From contig NZ_JAFFSX010000002.1 of assembly GCF_017948485.1 (NCBI RefSeq), forward strand, positions 729,191-793,190: DNA of 64,000 nt, given 5' to 3'. The notes below the pieces were generated by a model, which saw only the letters and a program-made list of their open reading frames with translations, was not told the origin of the DNA and did not search any database. Source of the stretch: Streptomyces sp. GESEQ-35 (GTDB taxonomy: Bacteria; Actinomycetota; Actinomycetes; Streptomycetales; Streptomycetaceae). The translations under genes were made by a program, and so were the position numbers. Below, piece after piece: positions 9,201 through 18,630 of this stretch (its first letter is position 1; each line of letters begins with the position of its first letter).

Positions 9201-10688
9201 ATGCGACACCCCCCGCGTTCAGGACTTTTACTCGTCCTCTCAGCCGCCGTGGCTCTGGTCGGCACCGCGATCGCACCGGTCGTCACGGCGTCGGGAGCCA
9301 CGCCCGCGTGCACGGTGGAGTACGCCGTCACGAGCCAGTGGGACACCGGCTTCCAGGGCGGCGTGACCATCACCAACAACACGGCCGCGGTGCGCAGTTG
9401 GAGCCTCACCTTCGACTTCGCCGGCGGTCAGCAGGTCGGCCAGGGCTGGAACGCCAAGTGGTCCCAGTCCGGTACATCGGTGACCGCGACCAACGAGAGC
9501 TACAACGGCGTGCTCGCCACCGGCGCGAGCGTCAGCGCCGGGTTCATCGCCTCCGGGTCGGGGAGCAGCGCCGTACCGACGTCGTTCAGGCTCAACGGCA
9601 CGACGTGCAACGGGGACGCGGAGCCGTCGCCGTCTCCCACGCCGACACCGACCGATCCGCCCGAACCTGACGCCGCGCCACCGGTGCTGCGCGTCTCCGG
9701 GAACAAGCTCGTGGACGCCGACGGCACCACGCGTCGTCTGCTCGGCGTGAACCGTTCCGGCGGTGAGTTCGCCTGCGTGCAGGGCTACGGCATCTGGGAC
9801 GGCCCGGTGGACGACGCGGCCGTCAAGGCGATGGCCGACTGGAGCGCCAACACCGTCCGTATCCCGCTCAACGAGGAGTGCTGGCTGGGCCTTTCCCACA
9901 TCAAGCCCGAGTACGCGGGCGCCAACTACATCAGCGCCGTCAAGGACCTGGTCGCCAAGGTGAAGGCGCACGGCATGACGCCGATGGTCGAACTGCACTG
10001 GTCCTGGGGGCAGTACACCGGAAACTCGGCGGGCTGCTCCGACGTGCACGCCACCTGCCAGAAGCCGATGCCCGACATGCAGTACACGCCGTCCTTCTGG
10101 ACCTCGGTCGCGAGCACCTTCAAGGACGACCCGGCGGTCGTGTTCGACCTGTTCAACGAGCCCTACCCGGACCGCGCGACCTCCACGGCCACCCAGGCGT
10201 GGCAGTGCTGGCGGGACGGCGGAACCTGCCCGGGCATCGGCTACGAGGTCGCCGGCATGCAGGACCTCGTGGACGCCGTCCGGGCCACCGGCGCCCGGAA
10301 CGTGATCCTGGCCGGCGGGCTCGCCTACTCGAACGACCTCAGCCAGTGGCTGACGTACAAGCCCACCGACCCGGCGGGCAATCTCGCCGCGGCCTGGCAC
10401 GTCTACAACTTCAACTCCTGCGCGAACGAGAGCTGCTGGAACTCCACCCTCGCCCCCGTCGCGGCCCAAGTGCCGCTGGTGGCAGGCGAGATCGGGGAGA
10501 ACACCTGCGCGCACTCCTTCATCGACCAGGTCATGAAGTGGTTCGACGACCGTGGCCTGTCCTACCTGGGCTGGACCTGGAACACCTGGAACTGCAACTC
10601 CGGCCCGGCCCTGATCTCCAGTTACGACGGCACTCCCACGTCGTACGGCATCGGGCTGCGTGATCACCTGCGCGCCCTGAACGGATAG
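9201..10688 (+). CDS. Secreted GH5 endoglucanase with N-terminal CBM2; TTA codon in signal peptide
   Basis: 495-aa endo-beta-1,4-glucanase. Signal peptide about 1-33, CBM2 about 34-132 (CTVEYAVTSQWDTGFQGG ... TSFRLNGTTC), Pro/Thr/Ser linker about 133-155, and GH5 domain about 158-495. The acid/base is E320 in FDLFNEPY and the nucleophile is E430 in VAGEIGEN. The open frame extends upstream to 9042, but the ATG at 9201 has AAGGA 7 bp upstream and starts a typical signal peptide. Codon 10 is TTA (9228-9230), so translation is expected to need the bldA tRNA. The gene is divergent from GH48 and followed by GH6, forming a cellulase set with CebR-type control. Confidence 0.92.
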   Translation: MRHPPRSGLLLVLSAAVALVGTAIAPVVTASGATPACTVEYAVTSQWDTGFQGGVTITNNTAAVRSWSLTFDFAGGQQVGQGWNAKWSQSGTSVTATNESYNGVLATGASVSAGFIASGSGSSAVPTSFRLNGTTCNGDAEPSPSPTPTPTDPPEPDAAPPVLRVSGNKLVDADGTTRRLLGVNRSGGEFACVQGYGIWDGPVDDAAVKAMADWSANTVRIPLNEECWLGLSHIKPEYAGANYISAVKDLVAKVKAHGMTPMVELHWSWGQYTGNSAGCSDVHATCQKPMPDMQYTPSFWTSVASTFKDDPAVVFDLFNEPYPDRATSTATQAWQCWRDGGTCPGIGYEVAGMQDLVDAVRATGARNVILAGGLAYSNDLSQWLTYKPTDPAGNLAAAWHVYNFNSCANESCWNSTLAPVAAQVPLVAGEIGENTCAHSFIDQVMKWFDDRGLSYLGWTWNTWNCNSGPALISSYDGTPTSYGIGLRDHLRALNG

Positions 10689-10694
10689 CTCTCG

Positions 10695-10728
10695 CAACGG
10701 TCAATTTCCGCCAACGGTCAATTTCCGC
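10695..10728 (+). repeat. Tandem 17-bp duplication upstream of the GH6 gene
   Basis: CAACGGTCAATTTCCGC occurs twice back to back (10695-10711 and 10712-10728), followed by a partial third CAACGG-like unit and then GGAGAAGGA before the GH6 ATG. It spans most of the GH5-GH6 gap. Confidence 0.9.
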
Positions 10729-10750
10729 AACGGAGAAGGAACCCGCACTC

Positions 10751-12469
10751 ATGAGTCGTACCAGAACTGCGATGCTCGCTGCCCTGGCGCTGGTCGCCGG
10801 GGCCTCCGGGACGGCGCTCGCCGTCGATACCGGCGGTGTGGAGGCCGCCGCCGTCCCCTGCACCGTCGACTACAAGGTGCAGAACCAGTGGGACACCGGC
10901 TTCACCACCGCCGTGACGGTCACCAACAACGGCGCCGCCAAGTCCGCTTGGGCCCTCAAGTGGTCGTACGCCGGAAACCAGACGATCACCAACGGCTGGA
11001 ACGCGAAGCTCAGCCAGAACGGTGCCGCCGTCACCGCCGCCAACGAGTCCTACAACGGGACGCTGGCGACCGGCGGTTCGATCAGCTTCGGCTTCAACGC
11101 CTCCTACAGTGGCAGCAACGCGCTGCCGACGACCTTCACGCTCGACGGCGTGACCTGCAACGTCGACGACGGTGGCGGCCCCACGGATCCCACCGACCCG
11201 CCGGACCCGACCGGCCCGCGGGTCGACAACCCGTACTCGGGCGCCAAGGTGTACGTGAACCCGGAGTGGTCCGCGAAGGCCGCCGCCGAGCCGGGCGGCA
11301 GCCGGATCTCCAACCAGCCGACCGGCGTCTGGCTCGACCGGACCGCCGCCATCAACGGCGTGGGCGGCGGCATGGGGCTGCGCGACCACCTCGACGAGGC
11401 GCTGACGCAGAAGGGCGCGGGCCAACTCGTCGTCCAGCTGGTGATCTACAACCTGCCGGGCCGTGACTGCGCCGCGCTCGCGTCCAACGGTGAGCTGGGC
11501 CCGACGGAGATCGACCGGTACAAGACCGAGTACATCGATCCGATCGCCGCGATCCTGGCCGACCCCAAGTACGCCGACCTGCGGATCGTCACGACCATCG
11601 AGATCGACTCGCTGCCCAACCTCGTCACCAACACCGGCAGCCGTCCGACGGCCACCCCCGAGTGCGACGTGATGAAGGCCAACGGCAACTACGTGAAGGG
11701 CGTCGGCTACGCGCTCAGCGAGCTGGGCGACGTGCCCAACGTCTACAACTACATCGACGCCGGGCACCACGGCTGGATCGGCTGGGACGACAACTTCGCC
11801 GCGTCCGCGACCGTGATGAAGGAGGCGGCCACCGCCGAGGGCGCAACCGTGAACGACGTGCACGGCTTCATCGCCAACACCGCCAACTACAGCGCCCTGA
11901 AGGAGCAGAACTTCACCATCGACGACACGGTGGGCGGCACCTCCGTGCGCCAGTCGAAGTGGGTCGACTGGAACCGCTATGTCGACGAGCTGTCGTTCGC
12001 CCAGGCCTTCCGGACCCAGCTCGTCACGACCGGCTTCAACTCCGGGATCGGCATGCTGATCGACACCTCCCGCAACGGCTGGGGCGGCACTGCCCGGCCC
12101 GCCGGGCCCGGTGCGACGACCAGCGTCGACACTTACATCGACGGTGGCCGCTACGACCGGCGCATCCACGTCGGCAACTGGTGCAACCAGTCCGGGGCCG
12201 GTCTCGGCGAGCGTCCGCAGGCCGGGCCGGCCGCCGGGATCGACGCGTACGTGTGGATGAAGCCGCCGGGGGAGTCGGACGGGTCCAGCACGGCGATTCC
12301 GAACGATGAGGGTAAGGGGTTCGACCGTATGTGCGATCCGACGTATACGGGGAATCCGCGCAACGGCAACAATCTGTCCGGTGCGCTGCCTGGCGCTCCG
12401 CTGTCGGGGCATTGGTTCTCGGCGCAGTTTCAGCAGTTGATGCAGAACGCGTACCCGCCGTTGTCGTAG
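10751..12469 (+). CDS. Secreted GH6 cellobiohydrolase with N-terminal CBM2
   Basis: 572-aa exo-glucanase predicted to act on non-reducing cellulose ends, complementing the GH48 enzyme. Signal peptide about 1-34, CBM2 about 35-136, short Pro/Asp/Thr linker, GH6 barrel about 157-570. The pair of conserved Asp residues is present: D239 in NLPGRDCAALASNGE and D286, the likely catalytic acid, in IEIDSLPNL. The ATG has GGAGAAGGA just upstream. It lies 62 bp after the GH5 stop and is co-directional, so co-transcription is possible, although the 17-bp tandem repeat sits between them. Confidence 0.93.
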   Translation: MSRTRTAMLAALALVAGASGTALAVDTGGVEAAAVPCTVDYKVQNQWDTGFTTAVTVTNNGAAKSAWALKWSYAGNQTITNGWNAKLSQNGAAVTAANESYNGTLATGGSISFGFNASYSGSNALPTTFTLDGVTCNVDDGGGPTDPTDPPDPTGPRVDNPYSGAKVYVNPEWSAKAAAEPGGSRISNQPTGVWLDRTAAINGVGGGMGLRDHLDEALTQKGAGQLVVQLVIYNLPGRDCAALASNGELGPTEIDRYKTEYIDPIAAILADPKYADLRIVTTIEIDSLPNLVTNTGSRPTATPECDVMKANGNYVKGVGYALSELGDVPNVYNYIDAGHHGWIGWDDNFAASATVMKEAATAEGATVNDVHGFIANTANYSALKEQNFTIDDTVGGTSVRQSKWVDWNRYVDELSFAQAFRTQLVTTGFNSGIGMLIDTSRNGWGGTARPAGPGATTSVDTYIDGGRYDRRIHVGNWCNQSGAGLGERPQAGPAAGIDAYVWMKPPGESDGSSTAIPNDEGKGFDRMCDPTYTGNPRNGNNLSGALPGAPLSGHWFSAQFQQLMQNAYPPLS

Positions 12470-12483
12470 TGCGATGACTGCGG

Positions 12484-12543
12484 CTGCGGGTCCGCTGTGG
12501 CTGGTCGCGCAGTTCCCCGCGCCCCTTCGGGGCGCGGGGATTC
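12484..12543 (+). repeat. Intergenic hairpin repeat, copy B
   Basis: Contains TGTGGCTGGTCGCGCAGTTC followed by a GCGCCCC-TTC-GGGGCGC hairpin. It shares most of its length with the element at 5939-5995 in opposite orientation. It lies 15 bp past the GH6 stop codon, where it could serve as terminator. Confidence 0.75.
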
Positions 12544-12655
12544 GCCGGGGTTTCGCATCTGATTTTCGGCGCCACGACTTTGCTGTAGCGGCAACAGTGA
12601 TTGCCTGTTCGGGGTGTGTCGGCGCACGCTGTGGCCGTACCCGGACGAGAGGCCA

Positions 12656-13531
12656 ATGACCATGGCGCACGATCACCAGCACGAACACACCGACATCGAC
12701 TGGGCGGAGATGGCCCCGCTGCTGGAGGCGCAGGCGGAGCTGTACACGCCCCTGCACGAGCACGCGCTCGCCTGGCTGGGCAAGAAACAGACCGAGCCGG
12801 GGCTGATCGTCGACGTGGGCAGCGGACCCGGCGTCGTCTCGTGTCTGCTCGCCGATGCCTTCCCCGGCGCCCGGGTCGTCGCCGTCGACGGCTCCGAGCC
12901 GCTGCTGGAGCTGGCGCGTGCCCGCGCGGAGCGGCTCGGCGTCGCGGACCGCTTCGGCACCCTCACCGGTGAACTGCCGGACATCATGGGCGACTTGGAA
13001 TACCCCGCCGATCTGATCTGGGCCAGCCACAGCCTGCACCACCTCGGCGACCAGCGCGCCGGCATCGCGGCCTACGCCGAGCGACTGGTGTCCGGCGGCA
13101 CGCTCGCACTCGTGGAGGGCGGCCTGCCCACCCGCTTCCTGCCGCGCGACATCGGGATCGGCCGCCCGGGTCTACAGGCACGCCTCGACGCCGTACAGGA
13201 GGACTGGTTCGCCGAGATGCGGGCGGCCCTGCCGGGCAGCGTGGCCGTGGCCGAGGACTGGCCGGCACTGCTGACCGCAGCCGGGCTGAAGCCCAGCGGC
13301 ACCCGCAGCTTCCTCCTCGACCTGCCCGCCCCCACGCCCGACCGGGCACGCACCGTCGCCGCCGCCACCCTCTCCCGCATCCGAGAGAGGTTCGGCGACG
13401 ACCTCGACGCCACCGACCGCGCCACCCTCGACCGGCTCCTCGACCCGGACGACAAGGCGAGCGTGCACCATCGGACGGACCTGTTCGTGCTGGCGGCCCG
13501 CACGGTGCACACGGCCGTCCGGACCGGCTGA
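12656..13531 (+). CDS. Class I SAM-dependent methyltransferase
   Basis: 291-aa cytoplasmic methyltransferase of unknown substrate. The SAM-binding motif I VDVGSGPG is near residues 55-62, the acidic post-I residue is in VVAVDGSEPLLELAR, and the later LIWASHSLHHLGD segment is typical of the methyltransferase 11/25 group. The open frame extends to 12614, but the ATG at 12656 has GAGAGG just upstream and begins MTMAHDHQHEH, an odd His/Asp-rich N-terminus that might bind metal. It is convergent with the membrane glycosyltransferase gene (5-bp gap). No partner genes suggest the acceptor. Confidence 0.8.
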   Translation: MTMAHDHQHEHTDIDWAEMAPLLEAQAELYTPLHEHALAWLGKKQTEPGLIVDVGSGPGVVSCLLADAFPGARVVAVDGSEPLLELARARAERLGVADRFGTLTGELPDIMGDLEYPADLIWASHSLHHLGDQRAGIAAYAERLVSGGTLALVEGGLPTRFLPRDIGIGRPGLQARLDAVQEDWFAEMRAALPGSVAVAEDWPALLTAAGLKPSGTRSFLLDLPAPTPDRARTVAAATLSRIRERFGDDLDATDRATLDRLLDPDDKASVHHRTDLFVLAARTVHTAVRTG

Positions 13532-13536
13532 CCTTC

Positions 13537-14970
13537 TCAGCAGTGGCCGGGCCGGGCGTAGACCGTGAGCCGCGCCCCCTGGACGTGCCGGGTGCCGCAC
13601 TCGACGAAGTACGTGGCCAGCACCCGGCGCTTCGCCTCCTCCTGGCCGGTGCGGTCCAGGGGTTGGCCCGCCGGATCGCGCAGGGCGACGAGGCGCGTGG
13701 CGTTCAGCAGGCGGGCGCGGACGGCGGAGGCGGGCACCTCGGTGCCGTAGAGCGTGTGCGAGGCGGCCAGTTCGCGGTCCAGGGTGAGATCGGGGAGCGG
13801 GCCGGGTTCGGGCAGCGACCACACACGACGTCGTGACGGAAGGTAGACGACTCCGTCGGCGTCGGCTCCGGCGGTGCGCAGGGCCCGCGCTATCGCGGTG
13901 ACGTCGTCGGTGCGGCTCTCCGGGCTGCGCAGCTGAAGGGCGAGGGGCAGCAGGGCGAGTACGGCGGACCCGGCGGCGACCATGCACAGTGCGCGTGCCC
14001 GGGTGTCCAGGAGGCGGTCGAGTGCGGCGCCGACGATGAGCGCGGTGCCTATATGGCCGTAGAGGACGTAGCGGTCGACGTACAGGGGCTTGAGCGGTGT
14101 GGCCAGCAGGAGGAGGAGTCCGGGCAGCACGAGCAGGGGCAGGGCCAGGGCGGGGAGCGCGAGGTGTCTGCCGCGGAAGCGGAAGAGGGGGCCCAGCAGC
14201 GCCGCACCGGCCACCCCGAGCGCGGTCACCCCGGCGAAGCCGGCGAGCGCGCCCGCCCCGACCCCGCCGATCCACGCCACCTGGTCCGACTGGCCCATGC
14301 TCAGCACGGCGAGCGGGGCCAGACAGCCGCAGACGGCGAGCGCCACCCGCAGGCCGGTGCGCCGTGCCGCCCGGGGCAGCGCCACCAGATGCGCGACCAG
14401 GGCCAGTACGGCGAACTCGTGCAGCAGACACGCGCCCAGCGAGACGGCACCGTAGCCCGCCCACAGCGCACGCGAGCGTGTCTCCACCGCCCGCACCAGC
14501 AGATACGACGCCCAGGCGACCAGCGCGCACACCAGCGCGTACGAACGGCCCTCCTGCGCATAGCGCTGCACCGGCGGCAGCAGCGCGAAGACGACCCCGG
14601 CGAGCAGCCCCGCACGTGATCCCGTCAGACGGCGGCCGAGTAACGCCACCGTCCCGCTCGCCGCGGCGGTCGCCAGCACCGAGGGCAGGCGCAGCACGAG
14701 CAGCGGGTCCGCGCCGTCGAACACCTCGAAGAGGCCGTGCAGGAGCAGGTAGTACAGCCCGTGCACGGCGTCGGCGTGCGCCAGCGTCGCCCACAGGTCG
14801 GGCAGCGAGCGCCGTGCCATGTCGTATGTCACCGCCTCGTCCCGCCACATGCTGCCGCCGCGCCGGATGCCCCACAGGCCGAGGGCGAGGGACAGGGCGG
14901 CGGGGCCCCACACCTGCCACCGGCCCCCGCGCGCGGATGCCGGTGCGGGTGGGATCGGGGCGGGTGGCAA
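13537..14970 (-). CDS. Multi-spanning membrane glycosyltransferase (PMT/ArnT-like)
   Basis: 477-aa integral membrane protein with roughly ten or more hydrophobic segments. The first extracytoplasmic loop carries WRDEAVTYDMA, the Asp-Glu motif expected for polyprenyl-phosphate-sugar-dependent GT-C enzymes of the PMT_2/mannosyltransferase group. Further support comes from LRLPSVLATA and the QRYAQEGRSYALV segment. It probably transfers a lipid-linked sugar to a cell-surface acceptor that cannot be named. The stop codon is 5 bp from the convergent methyltransferase, and the start faces the divergent STAND gene across 222 bp. Confidence 0.78.
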   Translation of the reverse strand: MPPAPIPPAPASARGGRWQVWGPAALSLALGLWGIRRGGSMWRDEAVTYDMARRSLPDLWATLAHADAVHGLYYLLLHGLFEVFDGADPLLVLRLPSVLATAAASGTVALLGRRLTGSRAGLLAGVVFALLPPVQRYAQEGRSYALVCALVAWASYLLVRAVETRSRALWAGYGAVSLGACLLHEFAVLALVAHLVALPRAARRTGLRVALAVCGCLAPLAVLSMGQSDQVAWIGGVGAGALAGFAGVTALGVAGAALLGPLFRFRGRHLALPALALPLLVLPGLLLLLATPLKPLYVDRYVLYGHIGTALIVGAALDRLLDTRARALCMVAAGSAVLALLPLALQLRSPESRTDDVTAIARALRTAGADADGVVYLPSRRRVWSLPEPGPLPDLTLDRELAASHTLYGTEVPASAVRARLLNATRLVALRDPAGQPLDRTGQEEAKRRVLATYFVECGTRHVQGARLTVYARPGHC

Positions 14971-15192
14971 CCGGACCGTCCGTGCGAGCGGTCCTGGTGA
15001 GTGGAGGGTGGCGATGGCTGACTCCGGTGCGTGGTCGAAGGCGCGGGGCCCCGGATGTGGGCACCGCGACGGCGTGCACCGACGAGTTCAGGCGTCGGCG
15101 GATTGTTGGGCAGCCCCGAATCGGCGTGCCAATCAATCCGTGTCGGCCGGTTGTTAACGTGTGGGACAGCCGTGAGCGAGGGGGAGACGCGC

Positions 15193-18100
15193 ATGGGACG
15201 CCGGGAGAAACCGCTGGATCCGGGGGCGGGGGCCGTGCAGCGGTTCGCGTACGAACTGCGCAAGCTGCGTGACGAGGCGGGCACCCCGACCTACCGCGCG
15301 ATGGCGCTCGGCGCCGTCTACTCGGCGCCCACCCTCTCGGCCGCGGCGGCCGGCGAACGGCTGCCCACCCTGCCCGTGCTCCTCGCCTACGTCACCGCCT
15401 GCGACGGTGACCCCGAGGAGTGGGAGCGCCGATGGCGGGAGGCCGTCGCCGAGTCGGCCGACACCCGGGCCCTCGACGGCCCGGACGACGAGGACAGCCC
15501 CTACCCGGGGCTCGCCCGCTTCGAGACGGGCGACGGCGAGCACTTCCACGGCCGGGACGACCTGACCGCCGAACTGGCCCGGCTCACCGCCCGCACGCGA
15601 TGCGCGGCGGTCGTCGGGGCGTCCGGCAGCGGCAAGTCGTCGCTGCTGCGGGCCGGACTGATACCCGCGCTGCGGGATCCGTCGGCCACGACGGGCACCG
15701 CCCTCGCGGCCATCCGCCTGCTCACCCCGGGCCCGCACCCCGCCCGCACCCACGAGGCCCTGTTCACACCGCATGACGCGCCGGGCGACACACTGCTCGT
15801 GGTCGACCAGTTCGAGGAGGTCTTCACCCTCTGCGCCGACCCCGCCGAACGGGACCGGTTCCTCGGGCAGTTGCTCACCGCGGCGGACCCGGCGGCCCGG
15901 CTGCGTGTGCTGATCGCCGTCCGCGCCGACTTCTACGGCCGCTGCGCCGACCACCGCAGGCTCGCCGAGGCCCTGCGGGACTCCACGCTGCTCGTCGGAC
16001 CGATGCCGCCGGCCGCGCTGCGGGAAGCCGTGGTGCGACCGGCGACGGCGCGACGGCACGTCGTCGAACGCGCCCTGACCGCACGGATCGTCGCGGACGT
16101 CGCCGAGGAACCGGGCGGTCTCCCGCTGATGGCGCACGCCCTGCGCGAGGTCTGGCGCCGCCGCGCCGCCAAGACGCTCACCCTCGCCGCCTACGAGGCC
16201 GTCGGCGGTGTCCGGGGCGCCGTCGCGCACACCGCGGAAACCGTCTACACCCGGTGCACGCCCGCCGAGTCGACCGCGCTGCGGGCCCTCCTGCTGCGCC
16301 TGGTCAGCCCCGGCGACGGTACCGAGGACACCCGACGGCCCGTCGACCGCGCCGAGTTCGACGCCGACGAGACGACCGCCGGCCTTCTGGAGCACCTGGT
16401 GCACCGTCGCCTGCTCACCGTCGACGGGGACACGGTCGACCTCGCGCACGAGGCCCTCATCGGCGCCTGGCCGCGGCTGCGCGCCTGGCTGGACGAGGGC
16501 CGCGAACGGCTGCGCCTGCACCGCCGACTCACCGAGGCCGCGCTCACCTGGGACGAGCTGGGCCGGGACGCGGGCGCGCTCTACCGGGGCACCCGGCTGA
16601 CCCAGGCGCGCGAGACCTTCGGCGACGGTGGCCAGGAGGGCACGGCACAGGGGGAGTTGAACCGGCTCGAACGTGACTTCCTGGCCGCGAGCGTGCACGC
16701 CCACGAACGCGGGCGGCGGGCCGCGACCCGTGCCGCCCGCCGGCTGCGGGCCCTCACCGGTGCGCTCGCCGTCCTGCTGTGCCTGGCCGTCGTCGCGGGC
16801 GCGGCCGCCTGGCGGCAGAGCGGGGTCAGCGAGCGGCAGCGCGACGAGGCCGAGGCCCGCCAGGCGGCCGCCCTGGCCGCGTCGCTCCGCACCGCCGAGC
16901 CGAGCGCCGCGATGCGCCTGGCCGTCGCCGCCTGGCGCACCGCCGACCTGCCCGAGACCCGGCAGGCGCTGCGGACGGCCGCCGCGCAGACCGAGCAGGA
17001 CGTGTTCACCCAGCCCGAGGAGGGCGGCCGCGCCCTCAACGCGCCCGTCTGGCTCAGCCGGGACGGCCGGATCCTGACCACCGTCGTCCACGACCGGGCC
17101 ATGCAGTGGGACGTACCCGGACACCGCCTGATCCGCACCGTGAAGCACCGCGGCCTCTCCGAGAACATCGTCGCCGCCTCCGAGGACGGACGGCTGATCG
17201 CCTACCGCGCCCCGGAGGGGGACGACGTGATCATCGACTCCCTCGCGGACGGCGGCACATACCGGATCGCGGTCGGTCCGCGGAACAACACCGAGCTCGC
17301 GTTCGGGCCGAGCGGGCGCACGCTCCTGGTACGGCGGACGGTGCCGGGCGCGGAGGACGGGCGCGCGGTGCTGGAGGTGTGGGACGTGCGCCGGCAGCAT
17401 GTGCTGTTCCGGTACGGGCGGGGCAGCGACGACGGCTCGCTCCCCGTGCTGAGCAGCGACGACCGCCACGCCGCCTGGTGCGAGAACGACGGCACCCGGT
17501 TACGGGTCCTCGACGGCATCGAGGGCCGCCTGGTCACCGGGGACGTGCCCGGGGCGGCCGAACGGACGCTGTGCCAGGGGGATCTCACGTTCACCTCCGA
17601 CCAGCGGGCGGTGGCCTCCGGCACCTCCGACGGAATCGTCACCTGGGACTTCCGGGCCGGACGTGAACGCCCGCTGCTGCCGCTCGCGGGCGGCGCACAG
17701 GCCGTGGAGTTCTCCGGCGCCTACGCGTTCGCGTGGGGAGGCGACTCCTTCAGCCTGTGGCGTACGGATCTCCCGGCCCCCGAGGGCGACAGCCCGCGCG
17801 TGCCGCTCCTCACCCTTTCCGTCGCCGGTTCGTCGATCGGTGACCTGCGGCTGGACCCCGGCCAGGGCGTGGTGCGCTACCGCGAGGGCGGACGGACCAG
17901 CGTCGTGCACACCCTCTCGTTGCAGGGACTGACGGGCCCCGGCTGGCGGACCGAGGCAGCGTCGGCACAGCCGCGGCGCCGTGCCGCCGACGACACCGAA
18001 CTGGTGGCGGTCGACCCCACCGGCCGCACCGCGCTGACCATGGAGGGTAAGCCTGTCGACCCGTCAACGGGCAAGCAGCGCAAGGGAGTCGGAGGCGTCG

Positions 18101-18570
18101 AAGGCGAGGACCTGCTCACCGCCGGCACCTTCAGCCCGGACGGCCGCTATCTGGCGGTCGCCGATTACCAGGGCCGCCTCACCCTCTGGGACGCGCGCAC
18201 CTGGCGCAGGATCACCGTCCTGAGAGCCGTCGGCTCCACGCTGTACTCGGTGGCGCCGGCGTTCTCCGCCGACGGTTCGCTCCTCGCGGTCAGCGCGCCC
18301 GACGGATCCGTGCAGGTGTGGGAGACGGCCACACCCACCCTGTCCCCGGCCACGCTCCCGGCCGGGGACATCCCGGTGATCGGACTGCGATTCGCCGCAG
18401 GGGACGGCCAGTTGCGCATCACCACGCCCCATCTCGCCGACCGCACACGCCCGTTGGCGCCGTCGCGGGCGGCGGCGGAGATCTGCTCCCGCGCGGAGGG
18501 CGGCCTGACCGGGACGGAGTGGCACCGCTACTTCCCTTCGGCCGAGTACCGCCGCACCTGCGGTACTTGA
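15193..18570 (+). CDS. nSTAND1-type NTPase with N-terminal HTH and C-terminal WD40 repeats; TTA codon
   Basis: 1125-aa signalling protein. An Xre/Cro-like N-terminal region (about 10-85, FAYELRKLRDEAGTPTYRAMA) is followed by a linker carrying DSPYPGLARFETGDGEHFHGR, typical of nSTAND1 proteins. Next come Walker A GASGSGKSS (about 142-150), Walker B TLLVVDQFEEVF (about 198-210), a helical region with a likely membrane helix (LTGALAVLLCLAVVAGAAAW), and a WD40-type propeller to the C-terminus (FSPDGRYLAVADYQGRLTLWD). The ATG at 15193 follows GAGGGGGAG; in-frame starts further upstream are less convincing. An in-frame TTA at 17500-17502 predicts bldA dependence. Such STAND proteins are sensors or scaffolds in development or defence; the specific role is unknown. 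Confidence 0.85.
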   Translation: MGRREKPLDPGAGAVQRFAYELRKLRDEAGTPTYRAMALGAVYSAPTLSAAAAGERLPTLPVLLAYVTACDGDPEEWERRWREAVAESADTRALDGPDDEDSPYPGLARFETGDGEHFHGRDDLTAELARLTARTRCAAVVGASGSGKSSLLRAGLIPALRDPSATTGTALAAIRLLTPGPHPARTHEALFTPHDAPGDTLLVVDQFEEVFTLCADPAERDRFLGQLLTAADPAARLRVLIAVRADFYGRCADHRRLAEALRDSTLLVGPMPPAALREAVVRPATARRHVVERALTARIVADVAEEPGGLPLMAHALREVWRRRAAKTLTLAAYEAVGGVRGAVAHTAETVYTRCTPAESTALRALLLRLVSPGDGTEDTRRPVDRAEFDADETTAGLLEHLVHRRLLTVDGDTVDLAHEALIGAWPRLRAWLDEGRERLRLHRRLTEAALTWDELGRDAGALYRGTRLTQARETFGDGGQEGTAQGELNRLERDFLAASVHAHERGRRAATRAARRLRALTGALAVLLCLAVVAGAAAWRQSGVSERQRDEAEARQAAALAASLRTAEPSAAMRLAVAAWRTADLPETRQALRTAAAQTEQDVFTQPEEGGRALNAPVWLSRDGRILTTVVHDRAMQWDVPGHRLIRTVKHRGLSENIVAASEDGRLIAYRAPEGDDVIIDSLADGGTYRIAVGPRNNTELAFGPSGRTLLVRRTVPGAEDGRAVLEVWDVRRQHVLFRYGRGSDDGSLPVLSSDDRHAAWCENDGTRLRVLDGIEGRLVTGDVPGAAERTLCQGDLTFTSDQRAVASGTSDGIVTWDFRAGRERPLLPLAGGAQAVEFSGAYAFAWGGDSFSLWRTDLPAPEGDSPRVPLLTLSVAGSSIGDLRLDPGQGVVRYREGGRTSVVHTLSLQGLTGPGWRTEAASAQPRRRAADDTELVAVDPTGRTALTMEGKPVDPSTGKQRKGVGGVEGEDLLTAGTFSPDGRYLAVADYQGRLTLWDARTWRRITVLRAVGSTLYSVAPAFSADGSLLAVSAPDGSVQVWETATPTLSPATLPAGDIPVIGLRFAAGDGQLRITTPHLADRTRPLAPSRAAAEICSRAEGGLTGTEWHRYFPSAEYRRTCGT

Positions 18571-18588
18571 CTTGAAGAGCGCTCCAAG
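18571..18588. promoter_or_regulatory. Imperfect palindrome upstream of SDR gene
   Basis: CTTGAAGAGCGCTCCAAG is self-complementary at 14 of 18 positions and is centred on AGCGCT, as in LacI-family sites. It lies directly upstream of the short-chain dehydrogenase gene. Operator function is inferred only. Confidence 0.35.
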
Positions 18589-18630
18589 TGATGGACTCCC
18601 CGCAGTTCACCGAAGAAGCAGGGGGAGACC

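Noticed and set aside
14097..15272. 391-aa plus-strand frame opposite the glycosyltransferase
   Set aside because: Composition is typical of the antisense of a high-GC gene, and the minus-strand frame has clear membrane segments and a GT-C motif.
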